A program made the position numbers and the translations under genes. The notes beneath the pieces were generated by a model. That model was not told where the DNA came from. It was given only the letters and a program-made list of their open reading frames with translations, and did no database searches. 64,000 bases of DNA from NCBI GenBank assembly GCA_014549065.1, contig JACDOX010000085.1, positions 434,001-498,000 of the forward strand. The letters run 5' to 3'. Position 1 is the stretch's first letter; every line of letters begins with the position of its first letter. This stretch comes from Cardinalis cardinalis (Eukaryota; Chordata; Aves; Passeriformes; Cardinalidae). Below, in pieces: positions 24,101 through 36,660 of the stretch.

Positions 24101-24186
24101 AGCGCCTGCGGCGGGAGCCCGTCAGCGCGCAGGGCCCGGGGGAGCCGCGCCCCGCCCGCAGCGCCCGCCGCCCCTACCTGCTTCAT
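15148..24186 (-). CDS. TVP23A: TVP23A, Golgi TVP23-family membrane protein (196 aa, 6 coding exons)
   Basis: Coding exons in transcription order: 24186-24178, 24105-24026, 20102-19958, 18996-18907, 17023-16898, 15288-15148. All boundaries are GT-AG on the minus strand and the frame is open to TGA at 15150-15148. TVP23 proteins are small multi-pass proteins of the trans-Golgi network thought to act in vesicle traffic. The product begins MKQALVDDTEDVSLDFG, close to mammalian TVP23A. Four hydrophobic segments lie at about residues 36-53, 59-75, 122-145 and 151-170. The conserved NVTGR and RWWNQIDEDGKSHW motifs are in exon 4. The first coding exon encodes only three residues. At 196 aa it is slightly shorter than human (about 213). 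The extreme C-terminus could differ if a GTGAGT near the stop is used as a donor. Confidence 0.93.
15357..15373. repeat. (TG)n microsatellite
   Basis: A pure TG run of about 17 bases, flanked on both sides by TACACA-type sequence so the whole segment is nearly self-complementary. It lies in the intron just upstream (in gene sense) of the last TVP23A coding exon. Confidence 0.9.
17901..18212. repeat. 12-bp minisatellite (CTGCAGAGGGCA) in a TVP23A intron
   Basis: About 310 bp are built from the 12-bp unit CTGCAGRGGGCA. Some copies carry an extra GAGGGCA, so CTGCAG sites recur at spacings of 12 or 19 bp. The unit lacks stop codons, so long frames stay open on both strands; they encode only Cys/Ala/Leu/Pro/Gln or Gly/Thr/Ala/Glu repeats and are not genes. 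It sits between TVP23A coding exons 4 and 5. It would be length-variable and hard to assemble. Confidence 0.95.
21554..21600. repeat. Short inverted repeat (stem of about 19 bp)
   Basis: GGTTGTGATCTGTGAAAGC at 21554-21572 is complementary, with one mismatch and one bulge, to the segment ending at 21600, across a loop of 8 bases. A third partial copy of the GCTTTCATA...GATCACA motif lies just upstream at about 21525-21550. It is in the large intron of TVP23A between coding exons 2 and 3. Function unknown. Confidence 0.6.
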
Positions 24187-24398
24187 CCCGGCCCGCGGCT
24201 CCAGGCCCGCAGCCGGCCTCGGCAAAAGGGGCCGGGCTCCGGCCGGCCCTGCGCGCCCGGAGCGGGGCTGCCCCTCGCCACAGCCCGCGGCGGCTGCGCC
24301 TCACCCAGCACCGCCCGGGAGACCCGTGGGACACCCCCTCCTCCCTGCGGCCCTGCCTCGGGGTGCCTGTGGCCGGGGCCAGAGCGGCCGGGCGGGCT

Positions 24399-24533
24399 NN
24401 NNNNNNNNNNNNNNNNNNNNNNNNNNNNNNNNNNNNNNNNNNNNNNNNNNNNNNNNNNNNNNNNNNNNNNNNNNNNNNNNNNNNNNNNNNNNNNNNNNNN
24501 NNNNNNNNNNNNNNNNNNNNNNNNNNNNNNNNN
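24399..24533. other. Assembly gap (135 N)
   Basis: This is the only run of consecutive N bases of any length in the window. The left flank ends with the same GGCCGGGCGGGCT sequence found inside the 42-bp repeat unit on the right flank, so the gap lies within that repeat array. Its real length is unknown. Confidence 0.99.
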
Positions 24534-24617
24534 ACGGACCCCGGGAGCCCCGGCCGGGCGGGCTTTAGCAGCGTGACGGACCCCGGGAGCCCCGGCCGGG
24601 CGGGCTTTAGCAGCGTA
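24534..24617. repeat. 42-bp GC-rich minisatellite next to the gap
   Basis: Two essentially identical 42-bp units (24534-24575 and 24576-24617) begin ACGGACCCCGGGAG and end TTTAGCAGCGT. A partial unit precedes the gap at about 24384-24398. The array is upstream of TVP23A in gene sense. Confidence 0.9.
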
Positions 24618-24924
24618 AGGGGCCCCGGCCGGCCGCCCCCGGCCCTCAGCGCGATCAGCTGTCCGCCCCGCGGGCTCGCCACACGCCCCGGCCGGGTCGG
24701 GGCCGCTGGGTCTCATGCTGAATACAAACCGTGAAAGGAAGAAGGAGTGGAGGGAAAGGTGAACGAAGGTGTATATAAATATGAGAGCACAGCTGCGTGT
24801 CACGTTTGGCGCACACCCCCAGCCTGCCAGTGCTGTCCCCGCTGCCCGCGGCCCTGTGCCCGTGTGGGGGCCAGCTCTGAGGGCCGGGGTGGCTCCACAG
24901 CACCGTGCGTGTGCCTTAGGGCGG

Positions 24925-25308
24925 CTGAGGTCACTCGGCTGGTTCAGCCTGGAGGAGCTGAGGGAACACCACAGTGTGGTCTTCAACATCCTCACAAGGG
25001 GAAGTAGACGGGCAGACACTGATCCCTTCTCTGTGGTGAGCAGTGACAGGACCCGAGCGAATGGTCTGGAGTTGTGTCAGGGGAGATTTAGGTTGGATNT
25101 TAGGAAAAGGTTCTTCCTCCAGAGGGTGGTTGGGCACTGAACAGGCTCCCCAGGGCAGTGGTCAGAGCACCAAGCCTGACAGAGCTCAAGAAGTGTTTGG
25201 ACAAAACTCTGAGGGTGTGACCTTGGGCTGTCCTGTGCAGGGCCAAGAGTTGGACTCAATGATCCTTGTGGGTCCCTTCTAACTCAGGATATTCTATGGT
25301 TCCATGAT
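24925..25308 (+). mobile_element. CR1 LINE, 5'-truncated 3' end
   Basis: The sequence follows the 3' end of avian CR1 elements: the GGTTCAGCCTGGAGGAG block at the left, then CCTCACAAGGGGA, TTAGGTTGGAT, GAACAGGCTCCCCAGGG, GGGCCAAGAGTTGGACTC and GATCCTTGTGGGTCCCTTC, ending in ATTCTATGGTTCCATGAT at about 25291-25308, the family's characteristic tail. It is sense on the plus strand and keeps only the last part of the element, as most CR1 copies do. A few substitutions and indels show it is not a recent insertion. It lies about 0.7 kb upstream of TVP23A, at the edge of the CpG island. Confidence 0.95.
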
Positions 25309-28300
25309 AAATAATTTTTTGAGCCTTAATTTAAAATGCACGTGGATTATGCAGCAGAGTTAAAGAAGTGAAACAAGACAACCAAACTTTAGGATAAGGG
25401 TAAGGGTTTCACAATAATGGGGGGAAATAGTCTGGATAGCTTAGTATGAAGTGGAGGGTCAAGGAAGATCTGATTAACCACAGCCACATGTAGATCTGAC
25501 TAGCTACTAGCATTAAATAAGCCTGCAAAATAGTAACTTCTTAGTCTTTTTTAAAACATCTAACTAAACCAGATTGTAGAGTAAGTACAGAAGCTACTGA
25601 AGTGAACTTTTCAAAAATATCAACTGGAAAGCAGCTTTGCACAAGACTTACTGGAACAAAGCAATACCAAATAGGTAAGCAAAACTGNTACACTGTTCTT
25701 ACTAGGATTATAATTGTAAGGCAGGAAAGGTGTACATAATGACTAAAGATGTTAATGTTTTGATTGTCATACTTTGGGCTTGGTAGTGTTAAAACCACTT
25801 GTACAGTGNGCTAGTAAGTACAGTAGATTGCCACTAAAAAACTGAATAAGCACCTGCAATTTGAGGGGATGGCTCACGATAGCCTACAATATTAAAATAC
25901 TGAGTGGGCTTTCACTCTCCAAGGAGATATAAAGAGAGAGCTCTCTTTGAGAGCTCTCATGAGATACAATTATTAAATCTGTGCATACCTGAAGCTGACC
26001 CTGACTTCATTTCCTGTATCAACTGCNCTTCTGCTTCCAAGCCATGAATTAACAGTAACTCAAACAGAGCTGGCTTCTGACTCAGAAGCAGCTCCCAGAA
26101 GTCACTGACAGAAGCCTCAGCAGTGCTGGGAGGTCTNGCATCCTCCTGCCTGCCAGATCATTGACCTCAGCTCCTGCAGCAGCTCCTCTTGCACCTCTCA
26201 GGGCAGTTCTGCCAGCAAATCTGATGGTTTGAATTTAGTAATTCTGTAATGTTGCCATATTGTCCAAACTATTGCATTTTAATTCTAAGGCACTAGAAAA
26301 TAACTGTGTCCTGTGTTATCACATTAAACAGCACCTCTATGGGAGAGGGGACAATTAGCCTGTCACAGCATTAGGTGTCTGATTTACTACACTGATTTCA
26401 TGAGTGATGAAATAACTGGAAAAGAAAAAACCTGTGGTTTATGTTTTGATTTTAAAACAGATAAATGTTTCCTTAGTTTTCCCGCCTTCCACTGCCTATC
26501 TCTCCTGGCTCACGGTAGGGATTATCTGTTTTCCTGACAAACTCTATTAGATAATCCCACAGGAGACTGCTGCTGTACCATGCAAATAGTTCTGGTAAAT
26601 TCTCTAAGAAGATATATGAAATTGTGTTGTGTGATTATTCAAGGTATTGTATGGCTCATCATTTTCTTTTGGAGCAAATNGAGGGCTAGAAAGAATCCTT
26701 GGTCTCTAGAGGAATCATTGGTCAAATGAATTTCTTTCTTTGGGGTTTGCTAGAAAAGAATTCTTCCTTGTTTTAAAATTAATGCATCCAAGTGAAACCT
26801 CATTAGAAGCTTCTGGAGTTTTTTAGAATTTTACAGAACAAATTGTCCTATTTTCAACACTTTTTCTGAGTTGTAGCTTAACTACAAATTGTTTGAACAT
26901 TGGAAAGATTAGCAACACCCTAAATATGATGTAAGTCCTCAAAGACTGCTTCAGCAGCCCCAGATGAAGAGATCATTACACTGAATTTATGAATTGTAGT
27001 TTGGTTTTCAGATTTTTGCACAGGAAAACCTAGAGCATTTATGAAATATATTAAGATTTCACTTAATTGCTGACTGAAGTATATAGCATAAAATAGTTCA
27101 AAAATACATCACATGCTGCTGTGTCCTTGCCATTACCTTACAGGGAATTCCCTCCCCACAATAAATAGTGACATTTCTATTTTNGAACACTATCAGAGTC
27201 TTGATATGAATATCTGAAAAATCTCTCCCATTCTCTGATTCAACAATAAATAGAGCTTNCTCTAAGATTAATATGGTGCTTTATTCACCCGATTACTGGG
27301 AAGTCAGCTGATTTCTCTTGCTCCTTGGAACCCTCCCTAGAATCTTGCAGAGACTTATCAGAGAATTCCCCTGTAAACTGCCTAAGGATATTGTGAGTAA
27401 TTTGATTGGTTTTGCTCTGCTTTAGGCCTTTCAATGGGGTTTGCAGTTGAGTATTCTATTCCCCTGAATGTTGGAAAATGTTGTTAATCCAGTAATAACT
27501 CTTACCTCACTTTCATTCATTAGAGGTACACTTAAAAGTTTTGTTGGTGCTTCAATAAAATGTTTATATTAGAGTGTGATAGGGCAAATCAGAGAAGGTA
27601 CTAAATAGATAAATTTCTAATAGCATCACTTTCTAATTCATTTGTCAAAGATGATTTCCTGCTTTGGCCCAGAACCAATTTCTATAGATTTTTTTTGGCT
27701 GTACATACATGAATTGTTGAAATTAGCAGCTCAGTATTAACAAGGGAGGAGCCACAAGATTTACTTGAGGGGTCAGGACAATTTCTTTTATATATAACAA
27801 TACACTCTCAGTAGAGATCAAGTTCTGCCATCAGTAAGAAATGGGTAACAGAAAAATATGTCAAAGCTGAGGAAGTTTAGGCCCTAAATATAAATAGGGA
27901 TTAAAAAAATTATTGATCCTTTGTTTAGTTATGCCCAAAAAGGTGAAAAATAACTTTTGAGTATGTGAAGAAAGGAGTATAAATTCCCATTATTGCACAG
28001 TAACTGGTTTTGATTCCAAGAAGTGCAGTAGCAGCTGCATTCCTTCCAGTTAGGGAAAAACCAGGGAAACATTACATATTTATTAAATACCTTATTTTAT
28101 TAAGCCTGTGTGGCTTTAAGGCCTTATTTAACTCATGCTGTAGGAACCTCTAGTGCAGTCACCCAGGAAACAAAAGGCTTTGAAATTATTAATGAGTTTA
28201 CTTCAGTGTCATTTTCCTGCTTAGACTGTGCAGTGGTCACTCAGACACATCCAGAACAAGGGCACACCAAGGCAAAGTCACCAGCTCTCTTCCAGCCTGG

Positions 28301-28691
28301 GGAGCATTCCCAGCATTTGGATGCAGATTTTTCAATGGGTTTAGCTTTATGTATCTCCTGATGTGTTCTAAGCTTCAGTCACTCTCAGCTGCACTTCTTG
28401 GTATTTGTTAATATTGCAAGTCACCTTTCATTTCTCATATTGGGAACTCCAAAAATAAGGAACCTGGGCTGTCAAAAGTTTGGTTTAAACAACTTCATAG
28501 ATCTTCTGCAGTAAGCAGAGCTTATCTATCCNCTTCCATTTCCCAGATCCATTTCCCAGAGTGGAAGTGATTTCATCTGAAAAGGTGCTTGGAGTCCCTT
28601 CCCTCCTTTGCTACATGAANTTAAAATACCTGTACAGTCTCACACAAGTATCCAGTAGCTCTTTTGCCTTAAGCTTCTATAATCTTACTGA

Positions 28692-28710
28692 GAAATAATA
28701 ATAATAATAT
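28692..28710. repeat. ATA/AAT trinucleotide microsatellite
   Basis: A short run of AAT repeats, about six copies, in AT-rich intergenic DNA. It has no apparent link to a gene. Confidence 0.8.
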
Positions 28711-31700
28711 CTTAATCTATTAAATAAAAGACCCTAATGGCTATCAAAAAATTGAGAGGCTTAGTACAATAGGAGGTTGATAAGAAATTGAGCACTGTTT
28801 CTTCTACTGGTTTATCTGCAGAAATAAAACTTAAGTTTGCTTATGAAAGCTCTAAGTTGCTTATTCATTAGATTTTTACATGTTTCCTTTTTCTTTTGTT
28901 CCCTGTGGCTGCCAGTAGTACCTACTATACTACTCTGAGTAGTACCTACACAGCCTTACTCTGCTCCCTGAGAATCTTGCTGGACAGTTCTCCAACCACT
29001 TTGACTGGCAATTTCCACTCCATCTTTTGTTGTGGAGGCTGTGGCTAAGCAGCTCTTGCCATACTTGCTTGCACTTGTTTTTCTTCTTTGTTCTAAACTG
29101 ACATGAATAAAGAGAATTACTTTATCAGAAAAAATTCAAAGACAATATAGACAAAACACAAAGTAAGAAAAGCTTTCTAATCTGGTGATGCAATGAAATG
29201 AAAAACCTGTACCTACCATTCTTAATTCTGTGAATTTTTCTGTGAACATCTGAATTTTTCTGAAGCAGCCTGTGATGCCTACTTCTATAGCATTATTGTT
29301 TAATAGTATGTTTTCTAATTTATTAATTCTTCTTTTTCTAGTTCACCAAATAGCTTCAGCTTCCCNGTATTCCTTGTACTCCTCAGTACATGGAGAACTT
29401 GAGGGGTTATCTGAGGTATTAAAATTCACAAAATCCATACTATTTCTGTAGGTTTGAATGGTACAAAGAGGAGGAGGTGCTCTGAATTGGTCTGTAGATC
29501 CCTAGATCCCCCAGATAAGCTGAAGGGACATTAAATGCTTTGGATGGGATCAGCCACATTGACTGGTTGTTCTTTACAAGATGCACCAGGTGCTGCTGGA
29601 CATAACTCTGAACCTCTCCTAGAGGCAGGGGCCCGATCTTTTGGCAAACNTGAAAGCAAGGTTCATGTCTGTGGCCTATGACCCCCTTTTACACCCAAGG
29701 CCATGATTTAAGAGACCACAATTTCCTCTATGGCCTGAAAGGTGACAAGCCTCAACCTTGCAGCCTCAAAGAGGAGGAAGTTCCAGGCTGTGCTGGACAT
29801 CTCCACAGCTATTCCCGTGAAAACTGTTCTGCCTGACTTCCCAACTGGAGGGTGTTTCTGTGACTGGACCTGAATTCATGAGGCAAACACCTTTAAAATC
29901 TATAAATAATCACCAATTAAAAATACTGAAATNAAGCTTGGATGAAGGGCAAGAACCCAAACCTGTTGGTTTCTCAGAGAATGCACTGACTGATTTTCAT
30001 CTTTCAAGCAGGCAGAGCAGCTTCAGCAGAAGGGTGGGAGAGCTCTCCTTCTCCATGTCAGAGCAGCCCAGAGACCACACTGCAGAACTGTGGCAACATG
30101 GACCTGAAGCTCCTGAAAAAGAAGATGGTGTGACCTTTCTGTGATACCACAATCACTGTGTGCAGTTACAGTAACAGGACAANCACTGGAATGGGGGTCA
30201 TGGTAAGTGCTCCTTCATTCAACTGACTGATGGCAGAGCTGCTATGTCTGGTGTGGATTCTGAAAACTTTTGTGTCTGGTGTGTGTTTTAGTTGACAAAG
30301 ATCAGAAATGCTATAGGGAAGCCCCTAAACTATGTGGTTTCTTCAACTGTCATTCTATTATTTTTACCCAGTTTTTTTACTTCAATCTGAAACTTGACAC
30401 AGGCTGTGGTTTTTGCAAGCATCCTTTTCCTTGTAAGCTGGAGCTTGCATTTGTCTGCTGTTTCCCATTCTTGCTCTATTTTATTTCAGTGTAAGGGAAA
30501 TTACAGGCGTTTATGTCACATGCTTCAGTGTACCAGTGTACTGGACTACTTATATGAATTCCAGTGGTGGTGAAAGGAAATACACAAATTTCTTTTATTT
30601 TCTTTTTTTTAAATTGCTCTTAGCTACAGATAAATGAGAAGTTCTTCTGTCAAAAATATGAATACTGTTGTGCACTGCCTGTTCCAATACTAATGCTAAG
30701 GAATTTATGTATTTGTGATGTTCACAGACTACTTGAAAACCAAGGGGAAGGCATAAGAGGTTTTCTCAATGTCTTCTCCTCCATCTACAGGCCAGGCAGC
30801 TGCCAGCTGCTGGTGGAAATGCTTGCTCAGAGCTCCAGGATGTGTGACTGGCTGTGAGGGGATACACTAATGGGAGAATGGCAGGCTGCTTGTGGAGAAA
30901 GAGCTCCTCTCCATAGGATAGTTCTCTCCAGAAGCAGACAAGCAACTGAGCGAACAGCTTGTGGTACATCATCATGATTGCCACTTAAACATGAGAAAAG
31001 CAGATTTTCTGCAAGTTTCACCCCTTTAGCAATTTCCACCTTCAAATGTTCCCAGGCAGTGTTCATCATGACCAGGAGATTATATGCTTTTCAACTGAAA
31101 CAATGGATTGTTTTCTTTGTTATATCTAGATTGGAGACAGATCAAAAGCAAGATGGACTTTGAATGGGTGTTAAGATATGAAGATTTCAAGTTTGTTCCT
31201 GTTTTACTCTTCCCATGTGTTCTTAGTATTCCTGAAGAGTTTTCCAACAAGAGCTGTAAGATCATAACTTGGGAGGTANCCTTGTTTCTATAGAGCTGTC
31301 CTTGGCTTTTGCTGGGCTATAGACNAACCAAGCAATAATGTGCCAAAACTACTCTGCCTTTGAACCCAAAGCTGATTATCTTGTAACTGAGGCCAAAATA
31401 AGGGAAAGGAGACTAGAGAGGCTTAAGCTTAGGTTCAAGTTCTGCTGCTACAGTCCTAATTTGCAATAATTAAATGTGATTTCTATTTCTGGTTTTGTTT
31501 TTGCATTTGTAGAAGCAAAAAAATTTTCTTACCATCTTGACAGCAAAATCCACCATGGTTTATGACATACCCAAATACCATGTGCTGAAGGACATAATGT
31601 GGCCAACATTGGTACACTGCCCCTGGGAAAAATAGTGACTTTAATTACTGATATTTTACTAATATAATCTGGGTTCCAAAATTAGCTGTAGACTTTGCGC

Positions 31701-34700
31701 AGCACCGTATTTACTTAGAAGTGATACTTCCCTTCAATGCAGAGAAATCAAAAGCACAAGTTCTCCTTTTCAACTCACTTTCCTCTTTATAATGTGTCAC
31801 AGCACAAACAATGTGTGTGAAAAAGAGAACTAAGTCGGGCCATACATTTTTTGCTGTTTGGTGTTTCTTATGTAGCTATTGCTTAGCAATAGCTAAGACA
31901 TTTCCATAGCTAAGACANGTATTTTCTTTTGGATTTTGAGAACACTACCATGACAATCCCTAAGACAGATACATTTGCTGTGAAATATCTGTCTTATCTT
32001 CAAAAGCTGCATGTGAGTTAAAGAGAATCCATAGAACAGGAAGGGAAGTCATGCGGAAAAGCAAAGTAGTGAACTGCTGTTGTCTNTGTATTGTGCAGCT
32101 TGAATCATTATAATCAGAAAATAGGGAAATTCGTTAAATAAACTTTTCAGTCTATGAGAAATTGTTCGACCAGCAGTACCTCAAAGCTATTCACCCTGGA
32201 CAGAAGGAATCCTGAACAAAAATTCTGCTGTGGAAACCAATTTTTGGCCAGAGAGGCCAAAGANGGTAGCTGACTGAAAAACCAGAGCTCAGATACAGAG
32301 CCAACATGAAAGGAATTTTCAAGGAAGCACAGTTCTGTGTTCATAATACAGTATTGAAATCCACAGGGGCTTTGCAGCAGTGTCCATGAGCTTTAGAGGA
32401 CGTGGCCCTCAGTGAATAAGCACCAGCCCATTCCTGCACTGTACAAAGCAGAACTGCAGGAACGTACTTTGGGTGAGTCTCAGGAGCCTTTGGTTACCAA
32501 TGTTGTGCCTTCCATCACTCTTACACACTCACACAGGATTTTCTCAGCAACTCTACCAAGGCTGGCAGCTCTTAATGNAAACGTTTCTGTGTCTATTATG
32601 AAACTGACTTCCTGTAGGTAAGTAAAGCTGTGATATTTTGGAAGTTGTTTTGAACAGAAAAGCTCAGTCTTTTAGATTGCAAGGGTGGGGTTTTTTCTCT
32701 AGAACTTTTTTTAAAAGCCGTCTGATCAAACCTTTTCCTTGCTTGCCCACCTCAGAAACTAGCTTTGCTTCAAGGTCCTCCAGCATCCATCCACACTTAC
32801 GTTTCTAGCATCACCCACCATATATCTTCCCAAATGCCATGAGGAACCTCAGTAATGCAGCATGTACACTGCAGGTGAGACACACCAAGACAACACTCTG
32901 CAATGCTGCTGGTCACACCTGCANCTTCCTCAGAAGGTCATTTTTGTAGGTGAAGTTAGGAATTCAAAANGTTCAGAATTTCCAATCTAGTAGATGCAAA
33001 GACAGATTATGGCTTCAAATATTTGCGGTCATTCAGGATTTCGCCGGATTTGGACAAACATTCTCAGAGAGCTGAGGGAACAAGACTCAAAAGGACAGAA
33101 AGACTGAGCATACAGAATAATTAGTATGAGAAGTGAGGGAATCTTTTAACTAATAGAATTTGGAANACAAATTAATAAGAAACCTATGTAACTTGTAGCT
33201 AATGAACATTCACACCAAAATGCATTAATAATGAAAAGTTCTAAAAGCTGTGGTGCTGATTTTGTGAATTTGCCACCCAGCCTCCCTTTCTGTGCAGAAC
33301 TGGAAATAAACCAATTACCTTGACTNTGTATGGGGATTGGCCTCACTAACACCAGATGAAAAGAATATTTTGGGACAACAAAGGCATGGATGAAAATACA
33401 GGAGGAAATCTTCAGGATAAAAATTAAGATCATTCATGTGAGGGCANAATACTGACCTCTATCATTACACACATTCAAATTAAGGCCAGGAATTNATATT
33501 TTAAATGTAGAAAACCATAGAATGTGGCCTGGTATCACTTATGCTGGTGCATCCAATACTACTGAGCATATTCTGTCTCCTCCTTTGGCAATAGGGTAGT
33601 GTCCCAGTCAACATCAAAGCAGAAGCTGGTGGTCACCTGAAAAACTCAGGCAGTTCTCAGCTGTCTCACAGCCTCTTCTTTTCCAGTCTGCTTTTCTCTT
33701 GAAGACCACCTTTATAGACTACTCCACTAGATGAGATATGATTTGCTCCAGCAATTCCTTTCTTTCCAAGCACCCGTGGGTGTTGTACAAAAAGTGGACA
33801 ACNAGTCTTTGCTGCAGTCATGAGCTGGAATCACAGTAATAAGCTGAACTCTTGTTCCCCAAACTTTTGTTCTTGATGTGTATAGGGATTGCCTCATTTC
33901 AGCCTCAGAAGCTGCTAGACATCTCCCTGCAGGGCTGCTGAAGGAGTTTATCACCTGAGGGGTTGTGCTGCACATTGGAATAGAGCTNACAAATAGACAT
34001 GTGAAATTTTGTACAGATTTCTTATGCAGTGATTATTTNATAGTCTTCTGTCAAAACAGACCACTAAAATACAGAATCTGTATTTGTGCAGCNTTTCATT
34101 ATTTTCTGTGCTGTTAGTAACATAGTACTGTTATTCTGAGATGCTGCTTTTCTTCAAAAGTGGACAGAGGAGTTCCAATACAGCCTGGGTGTGGGAGAGC
34201 CTGAAGAGGCTGATGTCCTGCAGCACAGATCAGGTCCCATGTCTGTAAGTGCTCCAAAGGGATCAGCTGCTCCCAGGGAGGAAACAGCTTTGTCTCTTCT
34301 CAGTGAGCATATTCCCATGGAACCTGGTAGAAATAGATGCCCTCTGCAAAGAGAAAATTCTTATACAGGTCAGCAGCTGCTTTGCTTATAGGAGCTGCTG
34401 TCTTGTGCAGGAGCCATTTCTTACTGGCAGCTGATAAAAACCTTGCAGTCTGAAGCAGGGAATCTGGATGTCATTGTGTTTGTAAAATCCTATTGCCTTT
34501 CCCCTTCAGACTCTGGTGGAACTTTTCTTAAAAGCTATAGCCAGTGGAATAATAGTACAAGAAGTGTCTGTTCACCCTGGANTACAATCTCCTTTAAAAT
34601 TAATTTCTAATTTGTGTAGGTCTATGCATGATTAAAAATAGAAAACTAAGCAAATAAGCTTGCAGATCACCACAAAAGCAGCTACAGGCATCATGAGAGG

Positions 34701-36649
34701 AAGCTCATGAATGAACTTGGTTTTCAAAAGGTTGTTTGTCTTAACACCAGGTAGGCATGGCAAGGTAAGTGATGATTAGATGAACAAACATTCTGTCGGA
34801 TGCTGCTACAAGCAAACTGTGANCACCATGTGCAAGCCAGACAAGCTCCTGTTTTATAGAACATCCTACTTATAATTTTGGGCCAATGGCAAGAGACCTT
34901 GCATGAGATGCAAAACTTACTTTGTGTAGACAGAGTCTGTGAAGATGTGAGAAACAGACTTTCACTTCTGGTGCACCAAGTGGAGCTGCAAGGTAAGTGC
35001 CCACATGCTGCTGCCTTTATTCTCACTGATGGACTGTTTAACAGCATGGCNTTGGGACAGATTTGAGCTGGAATGGAAAAGGAGAGGAAGAATTTGGGGA
35101 GCAATGAAAATTGTTACTGCCAGCTCTCATCCAATTCTGGTTTCCAACCAAATAAATGGATCTTTTCCTAATTAATGACAAGATCAAGCTCTTCTTATCA
35201 GGGACAAATGACCGGTGAAGGTATCACTGCTTGATATACTGGGGCTGCTAGAAGGGAGGTTCCTCTTAGTTTTCCTCTTTGGAATTCCCCCTCTGAGTGT
35301 TCTGGTCTTTCTTATTTCCTCCTTTCTGCTGTCACTTTCTCTTAGCCCTGGACAGGGCTGGCAGTTCTCATCATTTTTTGGTACTGAATCCAGAGTGAAA
35401 GAGCAGGAGCTATCCGGTTTCTTAAGGTCAGTTTTTCTTCAACCCTTGAATGCATGNTCTTTTTCATGGTAAATTCATCTTATCTTGCTTTTTGTACATA
35501 TTTGTAATTGCAGTGTGTCAGTATCGACTTGTGTTGCTTCAAATATTAGTGGGATGATGTATAAATGCAGGTGAAATTTTAGAGAATTTTTTGTGATTTT
35601 GTTTTGTGGCTGGCCCTGCTACTTGCTCAAAGGGTTGCTGTAGTTTGTTTAAGACTTTGTTGAGAATATTCTTTTCTCGTATAAACGTTGTGCCTATGGA
35701 AAGTGAAACTGAGAATCACTGAAAAAAACCTGACTTATTTCCATTTTTTCACAACTCTGGCAAAACAGCCTAGAGCTTTACTTTCCCATTGAGGAGGGCT
35801 GAAGTTCTGTCCTGAAGAAAGCCATTGAGTTAAAATGTAGACAATTGTCTGCTGTGATCTTTGCTTTATCTCATAGCTGGGATGAGAGAGCTGGACACAG
35901 CTGTGACACAGGAGGTGATACTGGACATGAAAGGCAAGTTCTGCTCTAAATCACAGCTCTGACACCTGCAGGGCACTTGTTACAGCTCTGCCTGAACTTG
36001 TCCATCTCCTGCACCAGACGAGTAATATTGCTGGTTCTAAGCTAAGCTCACTGAAAGGCAAAAGCTTCTTTTACCTGATGTTTATGCTTTATTAAACTCT
36101 TTGAAACTCATCTCTAACAGAGACAAAGGATAACAGGCAGGATATAGTTCAGGTTCTTTATCAGCTTCATCTCTGTTTTTCTTTCATTTTAGAGTATAAA
36201 TTCTGTGGAAAGTAACACCATTCCATCAGAAAGATTAAGACTCTCAGGAAAAGTAGTATCTCTTCTTGAGCTGGGTAATACAACGGAAAAGGTTAAACTG
36301 GCTTTTAAACTGTTAGTTAAACTGTAAGTTTTTCACAGAACTGAAATAGAAACTAAAACTTCAAAGCTAAATATAAATTGAGCTCCATTACTTGCATTTT
36401 ACAAATAATCCAGGCATTTCTGAAAGGAAAAATCTGTGTGGTACCTCTAAAGCAGAGGAACTGTTGCTCATTTGTTTGAGAAGAGGAAAAGGATATATGT
36501 AAGTGATTGGAACGTGGAGAGAATTTCATCCTTCCCCACTGCTGCCTTGCCCACCTCCCAAATAAGCTGGTCCCAAAACACTGTCGGCAGCAAAAGCCAG
36601 GAAACAGCTCTGCCTTTGGGGGAATGCTTTGTACACCTTGACATAACCT

Positions 36650-36660
36650 GGGGGGGGGGG
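36650..36660. repeat. 11-base G homopolymer
   Basis: A run of 11 consecutive G bases in otherwise mixed sequence. Such runs are error-prone in sequencing, so its length is unreliable. Confidence 0.9.

Larger units (their letters stand above)
23810..24900. promoter_or_regulatory. CpG island and promoter of TVP23A (minus strand)
   Basis: GC-rich, CpG-dense DNA covers TVP23A coding exons 1 and 2 and the sequence upstream of its start. No TATA box is visible. The island is interrupted by a 135-base gap and a 42-bp minisatellite, so the true promoter sequence is incomplete in this assembly. Confidence 0.8.

Noticed and set aside
23935..25019. Frames of up to 278 codons across the TVP23A promoter
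   Set aside because: They run through the N gap, the 42-bp repeat and the CpG island. Only the small parts matching TVP23A exons 1 and 2 on the minus strand are coding.
29460..30150. Possible decayed retroviral or other repeat copy, with a frame of 94 codons
   Set aside because: I could not match any LTR ends, primer-binding site or protein motif, so no element is called.
34878..35066. Frame of 62 codons with coding-like composition ending near a GTAAGT donor at 34992
   Set aside because: No good acceptor upstream, no recognisable similarity, and no partner exon in a matching phase. It does not resemble the CIITA pI CARD-like exon.
36202..36327. Possible exon after a TTTTAG acceptor, open for about 40 codons
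   Set aside because: Length is within chance for this composition, the donor is weak, and no similarity is recognised.
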